This document shows positions 29,676 through 37,360 of a stretch of DNA of 64,000 nucleotides, one piece after another. The translations under genes were made by a program, and so were the position numbers. This stretch comes from Algoriphagus sp. (GTDB lineage Bacteria; Bacteroidota; Bacteroidia; Cytophagales; Cyclobacteriaceae): NCBI RefSeq assembly GCF_013373065.1, contig NZ_JABXIN010000022.1:62001-126000 (forward strand), written 5' to 3'. The notes below the pieces were generated by a model. That model was not told the DNA's origin. It made no database searches and saw only the letters and a list, made by a program, of their open reading frames with translations. Positions within the stretch are counted from its first letter, which is position 1; each line of letters starts with the position of its first letter.

Positions 29676-30509
29676 TTAATTTCCGATTCGGATTGTAAAT
29701 TGATTTCCATCTCCAGGTTTGCCCTGATAACGGTTCATCATTTGCTTCATTCCTTCCTCTTGGATGGTTCTAAACTCTTCTCGCGTTACCACTTTTCCTC
29801 TATCGGGACGAACAATGGCTACAGGCTCTGCGGATGGATTCAATTCAATTCGTTCACAAATCAAAACGCGTCCTCCATTGTTGAGCTCCAAGATGAGACC
29901 GGGAAGTCCAAAGTAATTCTCTGGCCCATGGGGTACAGGGATTTCGGGTGTAAACCATGCTGTAATTGACAAAGTGTCTTTGACGGTTTCCATTTCAGTC
30001 ATCCCTGTAGAAAATCGCTGCGAATCAACAATCCGGGTGTAGGTTGCTTTTTGGGCAGTATAATCACCGATTTGTTTGGATTCACCTGTTAATTCCCATT
30101 CAGCTGGCTCCAAGACATCTTTGATTAGAAATTCTTTTCCCATCACGTCCTGCTCTTGCTCAAAGGTTTGCTCGGCGATGTTTTTATAAAGAATCCTATC
30201 CTGACTTCCAGTGTTGATCACGATTTGCATACCCCCTGAAGAAGCGGTGGCAGGACCTCCTCCCAAGCTTTCCACTTGTTTCCAAATGGATTCGATGGGG
30301 GTAAAGGATAGCACATATTCCCGCTCCATTTGTTTTTTGAGTTGGGCTTGGATTTCTGCCATTTGATCAGGATTCATCTGGCTAGAATCCATTTCAAATT
30401 TGAAAGAAGAGGAAGATTTATAATATGCTCTTCCTGTCAATCCTTGAGAAAAAAGCGGTTGAATACTCCCCATGAGTAGGGCAATAAGAATTAGAAATCT
30501 GGCTTTCAT
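29676..30509 (-). CDS. GLPGLI family protein
   Basis: From the ATG at 30509 the protein has 277 residues with signal peptide (FLILIALLMGSIQPLFSQ). The family-naming motif appears as NYFGLPGLILELNNGG (about residues 210-225), and TAWFTPEIPVPHGP precedes it, as usual. The family is confined mostly to Bacteroidota, exported, and of unknown biochemical role. It is divergent from the histidine kinase gene and upstream of an outer-membrane receptor, so both may be targets of that two-component system. Confidence 0.9.
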   Translation of the reverse strand: MKARFLILIALLMGSIQPLFSQGLTGRAYYKSSSSFKFEMDSSQMNPDQMAEIQAQLKKQMEREYVLSFTPIESIWKQVESLGGGPATASSGGMQIVINTGSQDRILYKNIAEQTFEQEQDVMGKEFLIKDVLEPAEWELTGESKQIGDYTAQKATYTRIVDSQRFSTGMTEMETVKDTLSITAWFTPEIPVPHGPENYFGLPGLILELNNGGRVLICERIELNPSAEPVAIVRPDRGKVVTREEFRTIQEEGMKQMMNRYQGKPGDGNQFTIRIGN

Positions 30510-30623
30510 AGTGTTTCTGTTTTTTTGACAAAGCAATAAAGTTAGGACAAAACATTCCGTTAAGTACTGTTAACGAGTGTTAACCATCATTTTTTGGGTA
30601 TTTTATACTCTTAACTTTGAATT

Positions 30624-32162
30624 GTGAAAAAGCTGGAATTCAAGCGGATTGGAATTTTAATCGGGGTTACGCTCTTGATAGCAGTGGCTGTTCAGGCTTG
30701 GCGAATCGCTTCCGAATTTGAATTGATTCAAACCCAATTGCAAGGGGATATTCAGGAATGCCTGGATAATGCGGTGGAGAATTATTATGCTGATTTAGCA
30801 AAGACTGACGTGATCACCTTAACTGATTTCAACGTCAATCGAGAACTCATCAATGATTCAATATCTTCCTCCAAAATCAAACGAATTGAAATAAATAGAC
30901 TGGATAGTGTAGGAAGCTTTATTGATCGAGTTGGAAAAAGCACCCGTTTATTTGAGGCTCTAGAAAATGCTGAAAATGGAGGGTTGGACTCCTTATTTTG
31001 GGAGGGTAGCCTACGGGACAGCACATCCAGTTTTGTATTGGTAGATTCGGCAAGGAAGATTGCCTTCGATGAGAAAAATGATCTACAAATCTTCATGGGA
31101 AAAGCCAATGCCGATAGCATTAATCGACTTGAGTTTTTGACCAGTAAGATCATTATTTCCATCACAAGGGATAGCTTGGATTTTGACAAGATCAATGCAT
31201 TTCTGTTTCAAGAATTGGATCGAAGAGGAATTGATATCAATTACCGCTTGGTTCATCTGACAGGAGATACTAAAACGGATAGTCTCCTGCTTGCAAGTGC
31301 CACTCCTATGCCTTTCAAGACGGTTTCCCGGTCGACTTTCTTACCAGTCGGACAACGGTTGGAAATGTATTTTGAAAACACCGCATTGACAGTTTTGAAG
31401 CGGGGTATGGTGGAGGTTTTAACAGCTTTGGTCTTTTTGGGAATCATTACCTATGCGTTTTACTATCTCTATCAAACCATCAAAAACCAAAAGGAAATTG
31501 CAGAGATAAAGCAGGATCTCATTTCAAATATCACCCACGAGTTTAAGACGCCAATCGCCACCACACTTTCTGCGATCGAAGGGGTAGAGCATTTCAATCC
31601 TGAAAATGACCCTGCGAAGACCAGTCGGTATTTGGGTGTTTCTAAAATCCAAATGCATAAACTGAATCAAATGGTCGAAAAGCTATTAGAAACGGCTACT
31701 TTGGATACAGACCAGTTGGTGTTGAAAAAAGAACCCATTGAACCGGAGCCCATGCTTAGGCAATTGGTTCAAAAGTTTCAAACCTTGGCTCCTGAAAAGC
31801 ACTTGGACTTGATCGTTCCGGCAAATCCCAAACCTATGACGGTTGATCCTTTTCATTTTGAAAATGTGATTTCAAATCTTTTGGACAATGCGGTGAAATA
31901 CGGAGGGGATGAAATCCGGGTTTGTTTTGACCAAAATGGACTTAATAAAATCCGGGTGCAGGATAATGGTGGTGCTATTAGCCCAGAGCAAAAAGAGCGA
32001 GTTTTTGAGCAGTTTTACAGAATTCCAAAAGGGGATTTGCATGATGTGAAAGGCTTTGGGATCGGCTTGTATTATGTCCGCAAGATTGTGGAAAAACATG
32101 AGGGGAAAATCCAACTGGAAACCGGTAAAAATCGAACCACCTTTATTACCTATTGGCCATGA
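30624..32162 (+). CDS. Sensor histidine kinase (two-TM, HisKA-HATPase)
   Basis: The 512-residue protein starts with GTG. It has an N-terminal membrane segment (residues about 10-26), a roughly 230-residue periplasmic sensor region, a second segment (about 262-283), then the H-box SNITHEFKTPIATT with phospho-acceptor His305, N-box NVISNLLDNAVKYGG, G1 VQDNGGAISPE and G2 GFGIGLYYVRKIVEKHEG. G1 reads DNGG instead of DNGxG. The stop overlaps the regulator start (ATGA). A TAACTTTG element (30612-30619) lies just before the GTG, very close for a promoter, so the exact start is uncertain. Confidence 0.92.
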   Translation: MKKLEFKRIGILIGVTLLIAVAVQAWRIASEFELIQTQLQGDIQECLDNAVENYYADLAKTDVITLTDFNVNRELINDSISSSKIKRIEINRLDSVGSFIDRVGKSTRLFEALENAENGGLDSLFWEGSLRDSTSSFVLVDSARKIAFDEKNDLQIFMGKANADSINRLEFLTSKIIISITRDSLDFDKINAFLFQELDRRGIDINYRLVHLTGDTKTDSLLLASATPMPFKTVSRSTFLPVGQRLEMYFENTALTVLKRGMVEVLTALVFLGIITYAFYYLYQTIKNQKEIAEIKQDLISNITHEFKTPIATTLSAIEGVEHFNPENDPAKTSRYLGVSKIQMHKLNQMVEKLLETATLDTDQLVLKKEPIEPEPMLRQLVQKFQTLAPEKHLDLIVPANPKPMTVDPFHFENVISNLLDNAVKYGGDEIRVCFDQNGLNKIRVQDNGGAISPEQKERVFEQFYRIPKGDLHDVKGFGIGLYYVRKIVEKHEGKIQLETGKNRTTFITYWP

Positions 32163-32839
32163 GCAAAATCAACGTATTGCTGGCCGAAGATGAGCTGGCA
32201 TTGGGAATGATCATTCAGGAAAGTCTTGAAAGTAGAGACTTTAAGGTAAAACTCTGCGAAAATGGACAAGTGGCCTGGGATAGCTATCAGCAAAACAAAC
32301 CGGATATTCTGATATTGGATGTGATGATGCCCAAAATGGATGGGTTTTCCCTTGCCTCAGAAATCCGAAAAATCGATCCCTACACACCAATTATTTTTCT
32401 GACCTCCAAGAGCCAAACGGAAGATGTTGTGAAAGGCTTTGGGCTTGGGGCAAACGACTATGTAAGAAAGCCTTTCAGCATGGAGGAATTAATCGTACGA
32501 ATTAAAGCCCATTTGGATCGCCTGCGAACCAGGCAGAATCAAAGCGACTGGATCGCTGTTGGAAAGTACGAGTTTCATCCCACCCGTCAATTGCTCAAGC
32601 TAGGCGATACCGAAACTCCCCTAACTGCCCGGGAAAGTCAATTGCTGCAGATGCTTTTGGAAAATGCCAATGACATCACCGATCGCACGCTGATTTTGAA
32701 ACAGATTTGGGGATCCGATGATTTTTTTAATGCCCGAAGTATGGATGTTTTCATCACCAAACTCCGGAAAAAACTTCAGGATGACCCGGAAATTCAGATT
32801 TTGAATATTCGTGGATACGGATTTAAACTGGTTTGTTGA
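32159..32839 (+). CDS. OmpR-family response regulator
   Basis: The ATG at 32159, overlapping the kinase stop, gives 226 residues; an in-frame TTG two codons earlier is less likely. The receiver domain has acidic pair AEDE, phospho-acceptor Asp54 (ILILDVMMPKMDG), Thr in FLTSKS and Lys in VRKPFSMEEL. A winged-helix DNA-binding domain follows (LTARESQLLQMLLENAND, SMDVFITKLRKKL, GYGFKL). It is the cognate partner of the upstream kinase. Confidence 0.95.
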   Translation: MSKINVLLAEDELALGMIIQESLESRDFKVKLCENGQVAWDSYQQNKPDILILDVMMPKMDGFSLASEIRKIDPYTPIIFLTSKSQTEDVVKGFGLGANDYVRKPFSMEELIVRIKAHLDRLRTRQNQSDWIAVGKYEFHPTRQLLKLGDTETPLTARESQLLQMLLENANDITDRTLILKQIWGSDDFFNARSMDVFITKLRKKLQDDPEIQILNIRGYGFKLVC

Positions 32840-32953
32840 AAAAAATAATCAGTGAGAATTCCCCAAGATTTTTACCTTCTGTTGAATATTTTTTGATCCC
32901 TTCCTAAAAAGTTAGAGTTTAGTCCTAGATTTAATTAAGCCACTAATTCACGG

Positions 32954-33865
32954 ATGATTCAGATTACCCACAAAAATTCCACCCTACGAAAGGCCATCGC
33001 ACAAGCCATCGTCAAAGTAAGTTTACCGGAAACCATTCAGGCCATTCAAGAAAAAACAGTCCCTAAGGGGGATGTTTTGGAATGTGCCCGGGTAGCTGGA
33101 CTTTTTGCAGCAAAGCGAACAGCTGATATGATTCCTGATTGCCATCCGCTGCCCGTAGAATATACTAGTGTAAGCTATGAAATTCAGGAAATGGAGGTTC
33201 GGGTACTGGTAGAAATCCATACGGTTTACAAAACAGGGGTAGAGGTAGAAGCCATGCATGCAGCATCTGTGGTCGCATTGACCATGTATGATATGTTAAA
33301 ACCGATTGATAAAGGGATTAGCATTGAGCAGATCAAATTGGTAGAGAAAAAAGGAGGAAAATCTGATTTCAAAAAGCTTTCCGAAAAGCAGTTGACTGCA
33401 GCGGTAATCGTTTGTTCTGATTCCATTTCTTCAGGGGAAAATGAAGATTCCGCAGGTAGAATGATCGCAGAGAAATTGAAAAGCTATGGGATTGAAATAG
33501 ATGATTTGGAAGTGATTCCAGATGAAAAAATCCTTATTGAGGAAAAGGCCTTGATTGCTGTAGAGGAAGGGATTGATTTGGTGATTTTTACTGGTGGGAC
33601 GGGTTTGTCACCTAGAGATGTGACCCCGGAAGCATTATCGGATATTCTTGAACAACGTGTGCCAGGAATTGAAGAAGCTATGCGAAGCTATGGACAGCAG
33701 CGAACCCCGCTAGCGATGCTTTCCCGTTCAGTTGCAGGAATGATTAAAAACTCCTTAATTCTTGCGCTTCCTGGATCGCCCAAAGGAGTGGTTGAATCCA
33801 TGGATGCCATATTTCCTGCAGTATTGCACGTATTCAAAGCTAGGGAGGGTACACGGCATGATTAA
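32954..33865 (+). CDS. moaCB: Bifunctional molybdenum cofactor protein MoaC-MoaB fusion
   Basis: The 303-residue protein joins two domains. Residues about 1-145 are MoaC (cyclic pyranopterin monophosphate synthase): MIPDCHPLPVEYTSVSY, VEVEAMHAASVVALTMYDMLKPIDKG with the catalytic-type Asp/Lys. Residues about 150-303 are MoaB/MogA-like (adenylyltransferase fold): AAVIVCSDSISSGENEDSAG, VIFTGGTGLSPRDVTPEA. Fused MoaC-MoaB proteins occur in Bacteroidota. No other cofactor genes lie nearby. Confidence 0.92.
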   Translation: MIQITHKNSTLRKAIAQAIVKVSLPETIQAIQEKTVPKGDVLECARVAGLFAAKRTADMIPDCHPLPVEYTSVSYEIQEMEVRVLVEIHTVYKTGVEVEAMHAASVVALTMYDMLKPIDKGISIEQIKLVEKKGGKSDFKKLSEKQLTAAVIVCSDSISSGENEDSAGRMIAEKLKSYGIEIDDLEVIPDEKILIEEKALIAVEEGIDLVIFTGGTGLSPRDVTPEALSDILEQRVPGIEEAMRSYGQQRTPLAMLSRSVAGMIKNSLILALPGSPKGVVESMDAIFPAVLHVFKAREGTRHD

Positions 33866-33879
33866 TTTAGTGGATTGAA

Positions 33880-34025
33880 AAAAAGAGGCGTCTTAAAAGA
33901 ATTACGTCATTGCGAATAAAGTGAAGCAATCTATCCTGATTTAATTTAAATCAACATTGAGATCGCTTCGTTTCACTCGCGATGACGAACCTAAGGCTTT
34001 TAAGACAGCCCCCTGCCCTCTTTTT
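33880..34025. repeat. Composite intergenic inverted repeat with GTCATTGCGA-type core
   Basis: The outer left arm AAAAAGAGGCGTCTTAAAAG (33880-33899) pairs with a right arm at 33997-34025 that carries a short C-rich insertion. The inner arms CGTCATTGCGAATAAAGTGA (start 33905) and 33959-33986 are near-perfect reverse complements over about 28 bases. The core resembles a dispersed palindrome known across Bacteroidota. It sits between convergent moaCB and the copper-receptor candidate, where it may terminate both. Confidence 0.75.
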
Positions 34026-34039
34026 GGTTTAATTAAACA

Positions 34040-36310
34040 TCAAGGGAATTTGAAACTTACCATTAAGAAGAAATTTCTTCCCGGTGCATACATAGGCATT
34101 TTATCTGTGCCAATGGGTCGAGTTAAATGCTCGTAATAAGTTTCATCCAAGAGATTCTGTATACCTGCTTTGAGGAATAGTTTTTCTCCTATGGGATAAC
34201 TGACATCCCAGTCAACCAGTGAGAAACCAGGTGTGACCCCTTCTCCAAAAGCCTCAGAAATTCGATTTTGTTGAGAAACAAATCGAAAACTTACCCCTGT
34301 TTGAAGTTTTCCTTCGATCAAGTGCCCCAAAAAGCGATATCGGATATCCAAAGGAGCCACTTCCGGCAATGCCGCATCCCGATCCAAATCTTGACCATAA
34401 GTGTAAGCAAGATTTAGAGAATGACTTAAATGAGAACTGATACGCTGATTGAAGGAGAATTCAACTCCCGATTTGAAGGCTTTATTCAAATTCACGTAGC
34501 GTCTTACTCCCGGACTACTAGGTAGCCTTGGGGATAGATCAGTCCTTTCTGAAGAAATGTAATTGCTTAGATAGGACCCAAATAGAGTTACTTCAGCAGA
34601 AATTCCTTCTTTTTCAAAGCCCAGTACCCAATCCAGTTGATTGTTGGTTTCGGGTTTGATTTGAGGATCACCTACCATTTCCCATGGATCCAAGCCTACA
34701 GGAAGGAAATTAATATACCGTTCCAAGAGGCTTCCGCTTCTGCTTACCCTAGCTGCCCAAATACCCATGGTGAATTTTTCTCCTAGATTTCGCTGAATCC
34801 CAACACTAATTCCGGGATTAACTTGCGTATTGACGACATCAGGATTGAGTTGGGTAAATTCTTCAGCAGGATCATTTGCCTGGGCTTGGTTCACTTCTAA
34901 TCTAGCAGAAGTTGTGAGAACTGAGCCACCAATAGGGAAGGAGTAATTTGCAAAGAATCCGGTTTTGTTGATCTGGGAATCTTGCCATACTGGATCTATA
35001 AATATTCTTCCAGCCATGGGACCCATTAGCATTTCGCGTGTGCGGTTACCGTCTGCACTTTCAGATCTGAAATCTGCCCCAGCATATAATTTTGCCTGAT
35101 CAAACTGCCAGGTTCCTTCAGTCCTGAATCCCCAATTTTGGGTGCTCGCCGGTGTGGAGGCATTTACCATTCGAGGATTCAGCTCCCGCATCAAATTGTC
35201 CATCAAGTGGTCCACTTTCGTGAAATAAGCGGAATTGGTCCAAGAGACTAAATTTTGTCCATGAAGAGAACGGGTGTGATACAAACTGGCCATCCAGGTA
35301 TCATCGGTCCGTAAATCCATTGCTAATGAAGGGAAGTCCACATCCCGCGCAAAGTTTCTATTTACAGAAACTTGTACAAGATCATAATTGGATACTTTCA
35401 GGTCCCCATATAGACCAAGGGTGCCTCGTTTAAACGCGGCAGGAATATATTCCCCATTTCCTGCTTTGTAGTCTTCGCCGATGGAATAGCTTCCCAAAAC
35501 TCCTATTTCATAATTGGAGCCTTGAAATCCCACTCTTCCTTCATTTCTCCAGATATTTCCATTGGATTCATAGAGGCTGGAAAATCGTCCATAAGTCCCT
35601 GGATCGGAAGTGAATTCAGGGCTTTCAGGAATATAATTGATTGTTCCTCCTAGACCAATTCCATACCGTAACGCATGCGGGCCTTTGAGAATTTCCACCT
35701 GTTTGATTCGGTTTAGGGCTACTTGGGAGGTTGGGGGATCCATTCGGTTGGGACATGCAGCATTGGCGGTTTGAATCCCATTCACGACGACATTGAGTTG
35801 GTCGTATTTAAACCCTCTCATCACCGGGTCAAAAGCAAAGCTACCTGCTTTCCGAATACCAGAAACGACAGGGTTCAACATCAAAATGGCTCCTGCATCA
35901 TGATGAAGTCGTTCCTGATCCGAAAGGATAATTTTCTTATCCTTTTCCTCTGTCATTTTGATCGAAATTACGGATACGGGTTGAAGCCCAAGAATTGCTT
36001 CTTTCTTGAAAATAATGCCTTTCTTTCTGGCTTCAAGAACTTCCTGTGCAGTCAAGAACCAAGACCCGTAGCTCAGGTGATTGAGGTATAATATTGTGTT
36101 TTCCTGAAAATCAAGATTAATTATGCCATCCAAATCGGAAATTCCTTTTTGACTTCCATAATGATAGGAGGCGCCAATGATGGCTGTTTTTTGATCTTGA
36201 TCCTGCAGCTTGAGGTGGAATTTTTCTTGAGAAAGCACAGGAGTACTTACCAAAAACATCGCTATCAAGCTCAGTAAATAAGTGTGTTTTTTTACAAATA
36301 GATATTTCAT
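34040..36310 (-). CDS. TonB-dependent receptor, probable copper importer (OprC/NosA-like)
   Basis: From the ATG at 36310 the protein has 756 residues with a signal peptide (LLSLIAMFLVSTPVLSQ). After a short N-terminal domain, the plug contains PVVSGIRKAGSFAFDPVMRG, VVVNGIQTANAACPNRMDPP and VEILKGPHALRYGIG, followed by a beta-barrel ending in an aromatic residue-rich strand (FFLMVSFKFP). CPNRM (Cys186, Met190) matches the CxxxM copper-binding motif of OprC, in the same plug context before DPPT. The substrate is inferred from that motif and from the Cys-rich neighbour. Siderophore uptake is the alternative. Confidence 0.75.
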   Translation of the reverse strand: MKYLFVKKHTYLLSLIAMFLVSTPVLSQEKFHLKLQDQDQKTAIIGASYHYGSQKGISDLDGIINLDFQENTILYLNHLSYGSWFLTAQEVLEARKKGIIFKKEAILGLQPVSVISIKMTEEKDKKIILSDQERLHHDAGAILMLNPVVSGIRKAGSFAFDPVMRGFKYDQLNVVVNGIQTANAACPNRMDPPTSQVALNRIKQVEILKGPHALRYGIGLGGTINYIPESPEFTSDPGTYGRFSSLYESNGNIWRNEGRVGFQGSNYEIGVLGSYSIGEDYKAGNGEYIPAAFKRGTLGLYGDLKVSNYDLVQVSVNRNFARDVDFPSLAMDLRTDDTWMASLYHTRSLHGQNLVSWTNSAYFTKVDHLMDNLMRELNPRMVNASTPASTQNWGFRTEGTWQFDQAKLYAGADFRSESADGNRTREMLMGPMAGRIFIDPVWQDSQINKTGFFANYSFPIGGSVLTTSARLEVNQAQANDPAEEFTQLNPDVVNTQVNPGISVGIQRNLGEKFTMGIWAARVSRSGSLLERYINFLPVGLDPWEMVGDPQIKPETNNQLDWVLGFEKEGISAEVTLFGSYLSNYISSERTDLSPRLPSSPGVRRYVNLNKAFKSGVEFSFNQRISSHLSHSLNLAYTYGQDLDRDAALPEVAPLDIRYRFLGHLIEGKLQTGVSFRFVSQQNRISEAFGEGVTPGFSLVDWDVSYPIGEKLFLKAGIQNLLDETYYEHLTRPIGTDKMPMYAPGRNFFLMVSFKFP

Positions 36311-36399
36311 GTAATCCTTGATTTGTGGTAATAGACTTCCATTTCCCGTTGGGATAGTGCCCAAGGGATTAAGGAATAATTCAAATGTGTTGATCAGGA

Positions 36400-36771
36400 T
36401 TATTGGGGTGGATGGAAAAAATCAAAGCTGAAATCCGAGCGAAAAGCTTCAGCTAATTTTAAATGCTTTTGAATGGAAAAAGAGGCCTTTCTTTGAAGGA
36501 AAAGTTCATTTAGCCCAATGGGAAGGTAGTGAAGTTGTAATTCCTCCAATGTAATTTCTTCTCCATTTTCCTGAGATTCACTAGCTTTTGCCAATCGTTT
36601 TCCCAATTCGCATTGACCGTTACATTCTAATTCAGGCTTGTCTTTATTCACACAGTACAAAGCAGTAATTTCTTCTCGATCTGAATAGAAATGAGCCTGA
36701 ATCAAGGTGTAGCCCATGCCGTTGAGGAGAATTAAGGGGATAAATATGCTGTTAACAAGCGCTTTCCACAT
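36400..36771 (-). CDS. Small Cys-rich membrane-anchored protein, possibly metal-related
   Basis: From the ATG at 36771 the protein has 123 residues: a hydrophobic N-terminal segment (LVNSIFIPLILLNGMGYTLI), then CVNKDKPELECNGQCELGKRL with three Cys. Small proteins with a CNGxC motif occur beside metal-linked TonB receptors in Bacteroidota, from memory. The gene is 89 bases upstream of the copper-receptor candidate on the same strand and probably co-transcribed. Function unknown. Confidence 0.6.
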   Translation of the reverse strand: MWKALVNSIFIPLILLNGMGYTLIQAHFYSDREEITALYCVNKDKPELECNGQCELGKRLAKASESQENGEEITLEELQLHYLPIGLNELFLQRKASFSIQKHLKLAEAFRSDFSFDFFHPPQ

Positions 36772-36840
36772 ACGAATGCAATAATCACAAGAAACTAAAA
36801 ATGAACAGGTGATTAAAATCACTTTTTCGAACTACAAATA

Positions 36841-36854
36841 TCCTAGCCCTAGGA
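36841..36854. promoter_or_regulatory. Perfect short palindrome, possible operator
   Basis: TCCTAG-CC-CTAGGA is a perfect 6-bp inverted repeat. It lies in the 178-base gap between the Cys-rich gene and DUF302, a divergent pair. A regulator-binding site is an inference from position and symmetry only. Confidence 0.35.
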
Positions 36855-36949
36855 ATCAAAATGGTTGAAATTGCATCCCGATGGTGAGTATAGTTACGAA
36901 TTACTTGCATTCTAAATCCTAAATTCAAAATCAATCAAACACCTAGACT

Positions 36950-37345
36950 ATGAGCTATTTTCAATCTAAAACCATTAAGTCAAACTCTTTGGAGGACCTT
37001 CGAGGAAAAGTAGAAGCTGCACTTAAATCTGAGGGTTTTGGGGTTTTAACAGAAATTGATGTGCAAGCTACGATGAAGAAGAAGCTTGATAAGGATTATG
37101 CACCGTATTTGATTTTAGGTGCTTGCAATCCTGTTTTTGCGGACAAAGTATTGAGTGCTGAACCTCACATCGGTGTGCTTTTACCTTGTAATGTTACAAT
37201 TCGACAATTGGAATCCGGAGAATTTGAGGTAGCAATCATGAATCCGGGAGCGGCCATGGCTGCAGTGAATAATCCAGCAATTGAACCGCTAGCTGATGAA
37301 GTAGGGGAGAAATTACAGCGCGCCCTTGATCAAATTGGAGCCTAA
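36950..37345 (+). CDS. DUF302 domain-containing protein
   Basis: The 131-residue cytosolic protein matches DUF302: LRGKVEAALKSEGFGVLTEI, PYLILGACNPVFADKVL, IGVLLPCNVTIRQLESGEF. The family binds haem, metals or small ligands in some described members but has no settled role; two Cys (GACNP, LPCNV) are conserved-type positions. It is followed after 15 bases by the pyruvate-kinase-like gene and is divergent from the putative copper locus. Confidence 0.9.
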   Translation: MSYFQSKTIKSNSLEDLRGKVEAALKSEGFGVLTEIDVQATMKKKLDKDYAPYLILGACNPVFADKVLSAEPHIGVLLPCNVTIRQLESGEFEVAIMNPGAAMAAVNNPAIEPLADEVGEKLQRALDQIGA

Positions 37346-37360
37346 ACCCTTTGAATTCTT

